Below are positions 24,656-36,600 of a stretch of DNA of 64,000 nt, in pieces. Within the stretch, counting starts at the first letter, position 1. Each line of letters starts with the position of its first letter. The position numbers and the translations under genes were made by a program. The stretch is taken from NCBI GenBank assembly GCA_025642065.1, contig JAODUP010000055.1:426001-490000 (forward strand). The letters run 5' to 3'. The stretch is from Paralvinella palmiformis. Its lineage: Eukaryota > Annelida > Polychaeta > Terebellida > Alvinellidae. The notes beneath the pieces were generated by a model that was not told where the DNA came from, ran no database searches, and saw nothing but the letters and a program-made list of their open reading frames with translations.

Positions 24656-27600
24656 CAAGTGATTTTGAGATATTAGTAATGATTAAATTAGCATGATAGT
24701 GAGGTTATCAGAAACTGTAGAGTGATGACTAGCATCACATGTCATCAAAGTAGATCATAACAACAACAATCTGCAATAAATATTTTAAGTTGACATAGTT
24801 ATATTTAATAACAAGTTGTGTATCTGCACAAAAACTAACAAAACAAATGAATGCACAAAGAACACTGTAAAATCTCAGCAAACCAATCAACAGTGTGAAT
24901 AAAAAATTACTATTAATATCTACAGTTATCTCTAGGTCATGATATTCATAGTCTTTGATGTGTATAAATTGTATTAAAATATTATTGAAATATGCACTAT
25001 TATTGAGATTTTATTTATTTTATGTAATGAGTCTATGACATTTGGATTTTATTGATTTCATGTAATGAATCTCTGACATTTGGATTTTATTTATTTTGTA
25101 GAATTTGTTTCCAGTATTTTCTAACCACAATACACTATTATAAAGAGCCAATGTCAAGTGCTATGTATAAACAACATATTAAATAATGACTTGATTGATG
25201 GATTATATGCCTAATCAATCTATCAACATGTGCATATGAATACACTACTAAATTACACACAGGAATATGTGAGTGGGCAATAATATAGGATTTTCACAAC
25301 ACCACGATTTGTCTGCAAATTCCAGTAGTTCAAAACAAGAGATGCACACAAATGAGATAGGCAATAATTGATTCATTTGGCAATATATGTATTTAACTTT
25401 CAGGTGCTTTCTCAAATGGCTAATTTCAATAATATATCAAACAGATTAGCAATATTTGCCAATTGCATGCCATAAATGTCGAACCATCCAAACACAGGTT
25501 GTATCTATATGTTCCACGAGATCTTAGCATCCAAGTTTAATTTTTTTTCCACAATATTAAAATACAACCCATAATCTTTCCATTGATGTAACAAACATTC
25601 ATAAAACCGATTAATAATCAATGATATTAGGTACTGGATTGGGAGTGTTTAGCATGGTAGCCGAGACCCAAATGCTAATTGTTCGTTATTGCTACTGAGA
25701 GAATCATGGCAAACGTTCTCTTACTGGGAACAATAGTTACAGTGGCTTAATGATATTACAGAATGGAAAGTAGTATTTAAAACCCGGCTGTCCATACAGT
25801 CACTAAACCAAGTGATTTCGTTATGATGGGTCTAGAACGCTGAACAACAAAGTACACAATACTTGCCTCTCTGTTCCTGAAGTTTTTTCTGTCTGGTTCT
25901 CTCTGTGTCTGCTTGAATACGTCTCATGTAAGAAACCACCTAAAATCAGGAAAGATTAAATGTTCAGTAGTTTTTTTTTAACTTGCCCAGCGGCTGATTA
26001 ATTAGAAACAGTTATAAACAGTGGATCAGAGTTATGGATTATCCATTCGAGGCGAACATACATTTTTCGCACACTGTTTACATTCGGCTTCAGTCAGGCA
26101 TTCACCAGCAATTTCCTTCAAGCCAGGATCTAGCTGATTATCCCTCAGATCAAGCCACTTGAGGTTCTTTAGTCTGAAGAAGCTGAGTGGTAATGTTGTC
26201 AGATTGTTGCCAAACAGATCCAGATGAACAAGCTTCTGTAGGTCACCAAACTCTTCAGGGAGGGACTCGAGCTGGTTCTTACTGAGATCCAGCTTCGTGA
26301 TGTGTGACAAACTGCAGAAGTCCGACTGTTAAAGGAAAAGAACAACAAGGAATTTATTTAACTATTATTTGCTTTCTGGCAGTCAAGGATGAATTTTTAT
26401 TTAACTAATACAGGTATCATCAGTGTGTAATAAGAACAAGAAAAATAGTGGTCATCAATTACTAACTGTTGATGGTTATAGGAATAACCACATTGTAACA
26501 TTAAATAATGATGTTTACATACAAGATAGACATCTAACAGACATGTATGTTAATCTCTCACTATTAAGGTATTCTTCTGTGTATTGAGTACATTCATGTA
26601 TAACATGCACCCCCTTTTGACCAGAAAATGTCTGGAAAAACATGCAGCTGGATGTTAAATGTATTTATTTCCATGAAATAAATTGATCTGTCGCCAAATG
26701 AGTAGTAAATGGATCACGACACAGCAGAGACGTCGCAAGACTTTTGGGAGATAATCTGGATGGAAAGCTACATCACCAAAATGGGAAGATCTATCTGGCT
26801 AACCGAACCTGACATTGGCTGCACACTCATGACATTCATACAAAGGTGTGCTGAAGATGAACAGTATGCATAATATCACTCACTTTACACGTATACCACC
26901 TATGCTAGACACCCCTGATGTTTACACAGACAGCCCTTCAATCAAGGACATAAAACACTGAATAAACACACACACGGCTTTGTACAAACTGTGCAATATA
27001 CAGAAATAGATGAAACACATATACAATATCAGTAAAACTTTAATGAAATAATTTATTACATAATATTGTATAAGAAAACGTACGATCAAAACAAACAAGG
27101 AACAGGGTGAAAATAACTGAAGTATACACAGAAGAACATGGTATCATTCTTCACTAATAGCTGCAGAGAAGAGTACTTACTGGCAATGAACTCAGTAGAT
27201 TACATGACAGATCCACATGTGTTGCTTTGGTTAGATTGGCCTGTAAATAAAAAAAAGATACATATTTTAATTGTAAATTAACAAGAAAAAATACATGTTG
27301 TGTCCATGTAAATAAAATAGGAGCTGGTTATCTTCATGGTCATATATCTCAGCAAAGACCATTTATAAAGGTATTAAAAATGTCTTGTTTTAAAACAAAT
27401 ATCTGGCTTAATATTAGCTGGTGCTTTCATTTTTCAGCTGATGATCCTCAGGAATAAATTTTAGTTGCTGAGTTAATTTTAGTTGTTGAGTTCGCCATAG
27501 CATCATATAACCCTGACCTTTAATGAAATACGGTCAAAAGAGACAAGGTGAAAATTTTATTTAGTTGAACTCCCATGCATTATCAAGTGGAACAGTCCAT

Positions 27601-30600
27601 GGAAATAACTTGGTGGAGTCTAGTAAGTTACCTTAAAGATACTGAAAAAGCAACAGTTGGTAAAAACAGCATTGGTTACCATTTGGAATTTAGTCTTGAT
27701 GGAAATAGCCATATTTAATAACTAAGTTGACTGAAACCCATAGTGTAATATATCAAATGAATGCCCTCGGCCTCATGATTAAAAAGAAAGCAGCATAATT
27801 ATCTTACCATTCATCAAATAAAATTCATCCTTCATTATATACATCCTGCACCATAAAGACAGCCTGTTAAATTAATTTTTGTACTATTCTCACATGTCTT
27901 CTGACGATGATGATGATTGATGTTTTACGACCACTTTTGTGCACAAGGTAGGCTAAATGGGCTGAGCGACTTCCAAAGGTAATGAAACGAAGTGAAAGAT
28001 GAAACAACCTTCAGATATGCCCACACTGGGATTCGAACATGGGTGGTAGTGATCTGTGGTCCAGCACGCTACCGCTAGACCACAGAGGCGCCCACATGTT
28101 CTCTGACCAAAAGGTTAAGCGTATATATGTTTGCGGTAGAATGCAATGTTTTTAGGATGAGTTTTGTACCTTTTTTAATCCTGCACACAAATTTGTCAAT
28201 TAAAGTATATCTTTTATCTGAAATACAAATCTATTTTCAATTATTGAAATGAATCTTTGTATCTAACTCGATCTGAAACTATTAAACCCATCTCTCATGT
28301 AATTTTGGTTCTCAAACTATCTGTAAGGCATTCATTTAGATAAAAAATTCTCCCTCTGAAAATATTTGGTATCTTAGTTCTTACTAATATGTTCATTTTA
28401 AGTGGGGGGGGGGGGTGCTCAATAGATTGAATAACATACATTAATATGGTGGCATCTGATGCTAGACAACTTGGCCCAAATGACAACTCAGCCCATAACT
28501 GAGACAAGTCAGTTCCAGTCAAATGACCGGTTGCTCCCAATGATGAGATAAGTCTGCCCAATAATAAATATCAATTGACAGAGAGTTGTTGGTGACATCA
28601 TGTCATTCATGTATGAAGATTTTGTTAATAACTTATAAATCTATTAATGATATGGTGCCAGAATACCTGTGTGAACTGGTGTCAATTAGAAAGTCATCCC
28701 AAAAACTCAGGTCATCCAGTCAGATACTAGTGCAGGTGCCAGTGTCTCGGCTCAAGTCATATGGTGATTGTGCATTTAGTGTTGCAGCCCCCACCTTGTG
28801 GAATAGGTTGCCGGCAAATATTAGAAATGCGTCGTCTCTTGAAAATTTTAAATCTCTTCTAAAAACACACCTATTTAAGGTCGCTTTCACAGATAAATAA
28901 TTGTTATCTTTTAAATCATTACAGGGTTTTTACAGACATATTATTTGGGGTATTATTATATTACATATAATTTATACAGCGCCTTTGAATGGGTCCTGCT
29001 AGTAAGGGCTCTTTATTAAATATACATTATTAATATTATGTTATTATGTCACCAACATCTGTCAGAAATTTTATACCCAGTGATTTCTCAAAAGGTGATA
29101 TGCGAGTGGATGAACAAAGGTACATAATTTTTGCCACAACAAGACAGCTCAACCTACCAGTTAAAAATATTGTCATATCACATCAATTCTTCAAAAACTA
29201 CATTGGCTACCTGTCAGGGTTGGGTTTAAGGCAAACTGCCCATAAGTGGTAAAAACTACCTTAAACCTTGAATCTTCAGTGCGCCTTTGGCCAGGGATAG
29301 CAAACCCTGTCCAAAGTGGATAAGTCTGTAGTTAACCCCTCATCCATCCAACCATTGGCTTGGAGCCGTACAGTGACACCATTTGGGATGTTTTCTTTAG
29401 GTGGTCTTTCTCTTGAAGTTGATGTATGGTGGTAGTTTCCTGCAGTACAGCTCAGCATAAAAGTGAATCAGTTTTTCTCATTCCCAGTTGTTGTGATGTT
29501 ACTGATTTTGACCCTGATGTGGCTATAGTTATTGAGGATGGGAAGTCAAATGTAATAGGTGTCTGGTCTGCATTGCTGATCTGACTCAGTTCAAAGTTGT
29601 GGATTTTGAATTTTTTTATGATGAAATGCTGGAATTCTAATAGTTTATCTTCATAGTCTACTGGAAGTCACTGTGAAATGTGGGGGGGGGGTCTGTGTAT
29701 AGTTCTGGGTTTGTTTATTAATTATAACATCAAAACAATTATGAATGGAAATGAAAACAGCTTTTGATCTTTTTGCAGACCTTAGGAGCAAAATCTGTCA
29801 TCATACACGGAGGGTGTATGTAATTATGGAAAAATGGTGTGTAAGTCTAACTGCAGATTTTCCCAGCTTCTCCTGCACTTTATACACCAATATTAGGTTT
29901 TCTCTGAGATTTTCTGGTCAACAAGAGGTATGTACTATAGTGATTAAGTTCTACACAGAAGAATAGATATATTAAATCAAACTCCAAACAAAAATAAATC
30001 TTAAACAGGATTTTGTTTACACAAATTACAGGACGTCTAGAGACAATTTGACCAATCAGTGTTCACAATTTACCAGTACAAGTCCTTCATTCCATGGAGC
30101 AGCAAAAGACAAACTTGCTTGCTTTTTGGACACCCAGTCGATTCCTGATCTTGTTGTGTATGAAACTGAACACCCTCTCAATTGATGCTGAATTGATGCC
30201 ATGATTGCAAAACAAAATTAATTATTGCTATACAAGAGTCACCAGCAGCTACTTTTTTGTAATGAATGTATCCAGTTTCTACACAAAATATTTGATTATT
30301 AGTGTGCAGGGAAAGCTTTACCTTAGTAGACTTTAATAGCACATCTTTAACAGGCGGTTGAGTTTATTTGCAGCCAACTGTAGTAAATTTCAATAACAGG
30401 AAAGTAAACTGCCTTATGCCTGTTACTCACATCTCTAGCGGGTATAGGACACGCTTTTAATGGCAAAATATGTTTGAGGCCTTTCTATGCCCTAAACTAC
30501 CTTAAACCTGTTTCCTATGTATCTAGCACATAAGTGACATATGTAACAATTGAGAACTGAGAAGGGAATTATTAATACTTATGTTATGTTTAATATACTT

Positions 30601-31407
30601 TTATTGTGTTATTAGCTGATGCTAAGAGATGGTACCAGGACGGGACTTCCAAGATCGTGAAGGTGCCTTTCATCCATGCATTTTTGTGTCATGACAATGT
30701 TATGAAGCAAGTGCCACTCACCTTCACTGATTACAAAGGGGTAAGTATAAAACACACAAGTTGGTGCCAAAGTACATATTTATTCTGCTAGGCTGCTGCT
30801 TACTCAAACAATACTACTGTTGGTGGTTCCACTGGTGGAGCGGGATGATTGTCTGGGCCAAGCTGTCACTTTTGTTGAGTTATCCAAGCACCAGTAGTAT
30901 CAGATCTGTCTCAAGTTGATTCTAGTTTCATAGGAATGTATTTGACACACTTAAATATTTTCCGGGTGCTGCTGATGCAGATTTGTTTAATTACCTACCA
31001 GAAATGATGAACCTTAAACATCCATGCCATGGCACGAGTCATGGCATCAGACATGTCTCCATTTCTAACAAACTTACAAAGCTATTTAAAAAAGCAAGCT
31101 GTTTTTAAAGCTCAAGCTATATCGAAGCAAGCCTATACCATATTATCAGATTACAGTGAAAAGTCCGGTAGTCTCTAGATCTATATCATATCATAATGAT
31201 AGATCTAGATAGATGATGTTATCATTAGATCTATCAGATATGTCATATGTGGCGGTTTTGATTTTTCAGTTTTGTATGGAGACCATTAATTCAATACCTT
31301 TATTACTCTAACCTTACCATTTCTTTCACTGGTACAACAGTGATATCACTTAGGCTCAAATCGAGCTGATTCCCATCAACTTTATCCCTCAAATTATCCT
31401 TCGGCAT
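22949..31407 (-). CDS. LRRC59: LRRC59, leucine-rich repeat-containing protein 59
   Basis: Seven coding exons join in frame to 295 residues (human LRRC59 is about 307): 31407-31318, 27240-27181, 26325-26062, 25939-25867, 23708-23541, 23444-23397, 23133-22949. Exon 1 begins [20 protein letters not shown], matching the family's N-terminus. Exons 2-3 (residues 31-138) carry leucine-rich repeats ([37 protein letters not shown]) and the conserved ECKQCA segment. Residues 139-218 are a long basic/acidic, probably coiled-coil stretch. One membrane helix lies at about 241-262 before a short tail ending GKR. In vertebrates the protein is an ER-anchored, ribosome-associated factor (p34) facing the cytosol, also linked to nuclear import of FGF1; that function is family knowledge. 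Introns 1-3, 5 and 6 are GT-AG; intron 4 is GC-AG. Intron 1 (about 4.1 kb) is loaded with transposon relics. Confidence 0.95.
23709..25866 (-). other. LRRC59 intron 4, a GC-AG intron
   Basis: The exon 4 end reads AGAG then gcaagt (intron from 25866) and the acceptor is ctttacag before AACTGG (exon 5 from 23708). Using the GC donor gives [13 protein letters not shown] in frame. The nearby GT (gtattg, 4 bases further) would shift the frame into an early stop, so the GC donor is required. The rest of the intron is non-coding and includes a (TA)n tract at about 24629-24655. Confidence 0.85.
27906..28092 (-). mobile_element. tRNA-derived SINE (family A) in LRRC59 intron 1
   Basis: Nearly full copy on the minus strand, from tail (GATGATGATGATTGATG on plus) to head (CTAGACCACAGAGGCGCC on plus). 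It is flanked by an imperfect 15-bp duplication: CACATGTCTTCTGAC at 27891-27905 and CACATGTTCTCTGAC at 28093-28107 (13 of 15 match). Same transcriptional strand as LRRC59. Confidence 0.85.
28440..28570. repeat. Short-motif repeat patch (GACAACTxxGCCC)
   Basis: GACAACTTGGCCCAAAT, GACAACTCAGCCCATAA and related AAGTCAGTTCC / GTCTGCCCAAT words recur within about 100 bp. The style resembles the tandem-word terminal repeats of the element at 57123-59131, but no partner inverted end was found nearby. Confidence 0.35.
28616..29035 (+). mobile_element. 3' end of a CR1/L2-type LINE (in LRRC59 intron 1)
   Basis: The open frame to the stop at 28898-28900 reads [20 protein letters not shown], then [27 protein letters not shown] and [14 protein letters not shown]. 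This is the characteristic C-terminus of the reverse-transcriptase ORF of CR1/L2-clade LINEs in invertebrates. A 3' UTR follows with TACAGCGCCT at 28975 and an ATTATTAAT tail. The protein end is intact but the element is 5'-truncated, so immobile. The closely related copy is at 43325-44085. It is antisense to LRRC59. Confidence 0.8.
29120..29240 (+). mobile_element. Second LINE fragment, internal RT segment
   Basis: One frame reads [18 protein letters not shown], the ILxKLHWLPV motif that lies just upstream of the YKSIND segment in this LINE type. Because it sits downstream of the more C-terminal fragment, it comes from a separate insertion or a rearrangement. Confidence 0.6.
29241..30085. 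other. Intronic sequence, nothing recognised
   Basis: Part of LRRC59 intron 1 with short chance frames on both strands and a G8 tract near 29683. No element assigned. Confidence 0.35.
30087..30203 (-). pseudogene. hAT transposase C-terminal relic
   Basis: The minus strand reads [13 protein letters not shown], then [19 protein letters not shown] and a stop at 30087-30089. This matches the end of the hAT dimerisation domain (S.ERVFS, then K.RNRL, then FVF). It is a fragment of about 38 codons in LRRC59 intron 1. Confidence 0.55.
30615..30740 (+). pseudogene. MULE (Mutator-like) transposase relic
   Basis: The frame reads [19 protein letters not shown], then [18 protein letters not shown] and DYKG. 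Mutator-like transposases have a WxxDGTF...V..F.Q....HAF......KQVPL.F.LM block at the start of their DDE domain, with the first catalytic Asp in DGTF. Here that Asp is kept (DGTS), but the stretch is isolated with no flanking transposase sequence, so it is a relic. It lies antisense to LRRC59 in intron 1. Confidence 0.6.
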
Positions 31408-31961
31408 GACTAGATCTAGTCTCTGATATTTTTTACAAAACAAAATTCAACAGACGACAACAACAAGAAAATTTCCCAATCGTTGGCACACACGTTAGAG
31501 GAAGTTTTCTTTTAGCCTCCTTAGAGAGTTCGTATTTTGGATCATCTATTTTTTGTCCTCTGAAGGAAACTGGTTTTAAAGACTGTTTATATTTAAGCTC
31601 TCTGCTGGTTTTTAAATAAATGAATCTCAACTAGCCGTGAACCCTTTATGCATATCACTCACTCTATTATTAATAGTTTACAGACTTTTAATATCTATGA
31701 CTGGATAAACCTGTATTTATTATTAACTGTAAAAAGTTATAAATGTTTTCAACTTTTAGGTAGCTACAGACCGATAGATCTAGTATAGATTTCAAAACAT
31801 GCATGTGCTTTTTAAAAATATATTTCATTTAATATATTATGTTGCCACTTGAACTGCGCTTAATGCAGCGGAATCAACTTTATTCGTGTTGACAGTGGTG
31901 TTTAGTTGTAATGTTGACCTTGCTACACAGGACACGAGGGATGTCATAATAAACCAGGCAA
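31408..31961. promoter_or_regulatory. Candidate shared promoter of LRRC59 and PAM16
   Basis: The LRRC59 start codon (31407, minus) and the best candidate for the PAM16 ATG exon (31962, plus) point away from each other across about 555 bp. Both are housekeeping-type genes, a class often served by bidirectional promoters. A 65-codon minus frame (31433-31630) in this interval is not recognised and would lie in the LRRC59 5' region. No TATA box is convincing. The call rests on geometry. Confidence 0.45.
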
Positions 31962-31964
31962 ATG
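31962..31964 (+). CDS. PAM16: Candidate PAM16 exon 1 (ATG only)
   Basis: The secure PAM16 exon 2 starts at the second codon (AKYIAQ), so exon 1 must end in ATG in phase 0. ATG followed by gtacgt at 31965 is the best such site upstream. Weaker ATG-gt sites occur at about 32629, 32874 and 33748. The intron would be about 3.4 kb. Confidence 0.45.
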
Positions 31965-32409
31965 GTACGTTTTACTGATATTTGATTATAAATAGTAGCG
32001 TGTCATTTATAACATTTATTTTCTAAGTCGTGTTAATTATAGAGTGATTTCTTTCGACTAGTCGAGAGAAATCATGAACTTCTTCCACGTTATAGTTGAT
32101 GAATAACATTAAAGCCTATATTATCGCTCATATCGCATTGCGTGATCAGACGGTCTTTAAAGGGGTAACAGGTTGAAGGTTCTATACTCGTTAAAGTTTG
32201 GAGTGGATATCCCTGGCTGTCGTCTGTTGGACACAGCCACCTGATGTTTACTTATGTCCTGTCTTTATTGTTGATGGCGGTGTTTATATGTTGATTACGG
32301 AATACATTATAGTCTAGATCTACAGAGACATTGCCTGATTCCGGTCTTGATACTGATAAGTGATAGTACTAGTAGGGACGTCGTTACGTCGTGAATATTA
32401 TTTGACAAT

Positions 32410-34260
32410 GCTTTTAAATGGGCGTAAGGAAAATGACGCGTGAAATGAAAGTCGTTCTTGTTTTGCTTGTGGTTGTCTTAATGTTTCACGTAATAACTAT
32501 AAATTAAACAAATAAACAGAATGTTATATTATAATATTGCTCTATCCCCTAATATATTTTTTTGAAATGGGGGATATAATTGTTAATGACGTTACGTCAA
32601 AAAACGTCCAGAAACGATTTTTTGACAAAATGGTCCGCGATAGGTGGTCCGTTTACCCTCTTTGCGCACGGCCTTGGCAATATCTATTAACAAATGAAGC
32701 TAGCCATGTTGTCAATATTCCACTCTCTAAATATGCTGGTTTCCCTATGAAAATACGAAACTAACCTAGTCTGCGATCACTTTTAAATCTAAACCACAAT
32801 AATACATCTATTAATAATTGAACTAGAAAAGGGAAACCACCACTGTGATAAAGCTGATAATGTTTTCTATTTAATGGTATAATTTTTGTTTTTGATGCGA
32901 AACTATCCGTGCTGCGCAATGGGAAAAACCCAGAGGTCCTCCAGTGCCAAATCTTGTAAATTCCTGCAGCGTCAGTTCAACATGTTTAGGTTGTCACACA
33001 ATCCAATCAAATCTATGCCTAATTTAACCCATCCATCCTATTTTATGTATGATATATGCAAAATAACATACATAGATATTATATTTGACTATTATTTGTG
33101 CACATTGTGAATATTTAAGATGTATTAGAGAATTAAACATCTGACAATTTTTGGGGGGATAAAGTTGCATTGTGTTCATGATTAGTTGCATTTCAATTTG
33201 TTAGATGTACATAAAACAATTGATGCATAATTTAATGAGACTATGTCGTCTTTTCCATTGGATTTGTCCATCTCACTTGTAAAATAGTTCATCAGATTTG
33301 TCACCGTAATATGATTTACATGCATATAATATGTATATATAACTACATTCTAATCATAAAACATATTGTATTGTGGTTAATTTCTTTATAAAATATATAA
33401 CAGCACAACACCTGAACTTCTTTTTCACTGTATGTCGATTTTAATTGTTTTTTATGTCTGGATTAAAAATATATGCATTGGACCTTACAGTGGTCATTTT
33501 CTACCCTATCGATGTATGTATGCCGACATTATGTAAGTTATATATTTACTTATTACTCTAAATTATGAGTCTAAATTTTGTGTTTGGGCCAATTTTGCAG
33601 CCTTATTTCTGAAAAATATGATAACTTGATACACATCTATTTATTTTAATGTGTTATACATAAATATTACATTACACAAATGATGAAAACAGGTCAGTGA
33701 TACAATTATTTGGAGAGTTATGACGTTGATAAACCTTCACCTCTGGCAATGGTACATTTCTGGAATTAGACTTTTGTGGCCTGTCAAACAAGTAGCGATA
33801 TTTGGGGCATATTTTAGCCGATTACTCAATAATGATAAAAGATAGCCCTATTAAACTGAAGTTCTATGACCATTCTGGGAAAAAAGACCACCTTCCCTAC
33901 TGATAGTTCATTAGTAGCATTTTTTTTTTAATTTAGTTGCTATGAGTATGACATATGTCATACGCCGATGCCGGTCTTTCAAGAGTAGTGGGGACTGGGT
34001 GATGATGTTTGGTCGGAGTGTCGATTTCCTTATAATTAAAGCCGCTAGGTGATGATGATCTGTGAGTTTATACTATAAATTTTAGTCTTCATTGAGGAGA
34101 TGACCCTTTACTGTTTTAGTCTTCTTCAGTACAACCGGTGGGCAGGTATTGTACCAGATTGTTACTGTATGCTTGTTGACAGTTGAAGGCAGAGTGCAAG
34201 GGATGATGGACGGGTGAAATTTTGCGTATATGACCAGAAACGTAATCGTCTGAGTTGGAT
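32410..34260. other. Probable PAM16 intron 1, no other gene seen
   Basis: AT-rich; open frames at 32537-32764 and 32886-33110 carry no recognised domain. No repeats assigned before about 34290. Confidence 0.4.
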
Positions 34261-34289
34261 GTCAACCACTTTGGGTAACAGGTCATTTT

Positions 34290-34725
34290 GTCACCAAAAG
34301 AAATGGCTGTTTCGTTGCCTCTGAGAAGTCGTTTCATCACCAGTTAAAAGTCGTTTTGTCATTTCGCTCTTGTAGTTGTTTCCACTAATAGGTTTGCGTT
34401 TCAATTACTTTTTGAGTGTGATGGGTATAAAGATTGGTGTTACCGTACTTGTGATATGTGCTATGTACACTGTGTACCTCTAGGCGTCAAGAATGGCAGC
34501 TGCCATATACATGTGAATCATACACAATTGCTGTGTTCCCAGTTGGACAGTCAACAGTACTAGCAGTTTCATGTCTGGATATCATCATGTCCTATCTTGC
34601 ATCCACCAGGATCGATCCTATCACTGCAATGGAATGTTCAGCGCCAAATATGCAACGAAGTGACTTTTCATAGGCAATGAAACTGGTAGTGGCAATGAAA
34701 CGACTTGCAACCTTTAATGAAGTTG
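34290..34725. repeat. Short-motif inverted repeat, possible small TIR element
   Basis: At the left, GTCATTTTGTCACC, GTCGTTTCATCACC and GTCGTTTTGTCA recur within about 90 bp. At the right (about 34675-34720), GGCAATGAAAC and GGCAATGAAACGACTTGC are in the opposite orientation. Together they look like imperfect terminal inverted repeats built from a short word. Exact ends and a target-site duplication were not found. Confidence 0.35.
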
Positions 34726-34735
34726 ACTGATCATT

Positions 34736-34879
34736 AGATGATGATTGGTGTTTTACAGCCACTTTTGTGCACAATGTAGGCTAAATGTGCCAAGCGACCT
34801 CCAAAGGTAATGAAGCGAAGTCAATGATGAAACACCTTTCAGATATGCCCACACTGAGATTCAAACTCAGGTAGTAGTG
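34736..34879 (-). mobile_element. tRNA-derived SINE (family A), head truncated
   Basis: Minus copy with tail at GATGATGATTGG and body words GGCTAAATGTGCC and CCAAAGGTAATGAAGCG. It stops at GGTAGTAGTGAG, where an opposite-strand copy begins at once. Confidence 0.75.
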
Positions 34880-34880
34880 A

Positions 34881-34996
34881 GGGCACCTCCGTGGCTTAGC
34901 GGTAGCGTGTTGGACCACAGTTCACTACCACCGTGTCTGAAGGTTGTTTCATCTTTGCACGTTTGGAGGTCGCTTGGTCCATTTAGCCTACCTTGT
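34881..34996 (+). mobile_element. tRNA-derived SINE (family A), internal deletion
   Basis: Plus copy starting GGCACCTCCGTGG with an intact A-box-like GGCTTAGCGGTAGCG. The B box is deleted (ACTACCACCGTG joins TCTGAAGG directly). Forms a head-to-head pair with 34736-34879. Confidence 0.75.
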
Positions 34997-35281
34997 CAAA
35001 GCGATACAAAGCACCGCATCCAGTTAATTTTTGTCCCTTCATTCCGAGTGTCTTCTGGTTTACCTCAGTACTGATATATCAATTGGTGCCATATATGACA
35101 ACCAGAACAGTGACTGGGCCAAAAAAACAATACATGTAGCTGTGATGATCTGTTTGTTGTCTAGAAAAAATGATCAACATATATGTCCTTTTAGCCTTAT
35201 GCATTTTAATATTTTTTATGTCCCCACATATGACTATCTTGGGAGCTGTGTCATACATCAAATGTGGAAATAAAATGTGTG

Positions 35282-35317
<36 letters not shown>
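35282..35317. repeat. (TA)n microsatellite
   Basis: Pure TA tract 44 bp upstream of PAM16 exon 2, inside intron 1. Confidence 0.9.
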
Positions 35318-35320
<3 letters not shown>

Positions 35321-35360
35321 CTTTGATAATATTCAATTAAGGGTCATTTAACTTTTCCAG

Positions 35361-36275
35361 GCAAAATATATTGCACAGATTGTAGTCACTGGAGTACAGA
35401 TTGTTGGTAGAGCATTCACGAGAGCCATAAGACAAGAGATACAAGCAAGTCAGCATGCTGCTCAGGCAAGAGCGAGTACTTCTAACAATAGGGACACAAA
35501 GACAGCAGCATCGGATGCCCTGACAGGAATGTCACTTTCGGTATGACAATTTGCTGAATTTTAATAAGGATCTCTTGTCCGTTGGCCTGTTTTATAATAA
35601 TACTTTACGTAACTCTAATGGATGAGTTCTATGTTTAATAGCCAAATCAGTTACACTTGATTTTCAGGAGGCAAAACAGATCCTGAACTTAGATGATATT
35701 GATGATCCTGAATTAGTAAAGAAAAATTACGAACACCTGTTCAACATAAATGAAAAGGCCAAGGGTGGATCATTTTATTTGCAGTCGAAGGTTAGTAGTG
35801 TGTTCACCTTCTCTGAATGTATAAGTGTGGCACTGGCTCAGTCTTGTTACTGCTAGTCATGATGTTAGAACCTTTGAAATTGTGTGTGTATACACGCATA
35901 CATTATATATATATATAAATAATTTATAGTTGATCTGTATAATCAGGTAATATGTATATTACCTGATATTTTCGGCAACCCATTTAATTCGCTTTTCATA
36001 AGTGGCAATTGTGTCATGCCCACAGGGAATCAGTTGTATGTGGGCTACGTAGAGTGGGCATGTGTGTGTGTGTAATAAATTTAGAATTCATTTAAGTTAA
36101 TGTTGTCAATGAGAAGTTTTTAACCTGTTACAGTTGTGTTGCCGTCTAATTCTAACAGTTATGCCCCAACTCTTTGGTTTTCTATCAGGTTTACAGAGCC
36201 CATGAAAGAATAGAACAAGAAATGAAAGCTGTGATTGAAGAGGCAGAGAAGAAAAGGAGACGACATAACTCCTGA
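35361..36275 (+). CDS. PAM16: PAM16/TIM16 (Magmas), mitochondrial presequence import motor subunit, exons 2-4
   Basis: Coding exons 35361-35540, 35668-35790 and 36189-36275 join in frame, all splits in phase 0, with GT-AG sites. With the ATG exon the protein is 130 residues (human about 125). It begins [19 protein letters not shown], the hydrophobic mitochondrial N-terminus. The J-like domain follows at about residues 62-115, with the signature [20 protein letters not shown] and [16 protein letters not shown], and a basic tail KKRRRHNS. Where true J proteins have HPD this one has DDPE, the degenerate form expected of Tim16. In the family, Tim16 pairs with Tim14/Pam18 on the matrix side of TIM23 and restrains its stimulation of mtHsp70 during protein import. 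Identification rests on the very conserved exon 3 text. Confidence 0.95.
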
Positions 36276-36600
36276 TGTTGGATGTTATTCTAATTAATGT
36301 TGTCAACCAGAATTCTGAAGAACATTTCGTAATATAACTGTATTCATGTCTGTATACATTATGCATTCTATCATCTTCATTTAGTACAACTGACTAATTT
36401 CCAAGGGTCTTATTGATTTCCCTTTATTTTTCATAATAAGGACAGTTTATTGGCCTTTGCATGGGATGTATCAGCACATTTTGGAGACACACTGTTGCTG
36501 TCTTAAAGTTAGTTTCGGACATGAATTCAGTTTGTGATTTTATAGTTATGTGTTTAGTATGCCACATGTTAATTATATCATGTAAATAAATGTATGTATT
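36276..36600 (+). other. PAM16 3' UTR with polyadenylation signal
   Basis: AATAAA at 36585-36590, about 310 bp after the stop codon, is a plausible polyadenylation signal. A (GT)n tract follows at about 36650-36663. Confidence 0.55.
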
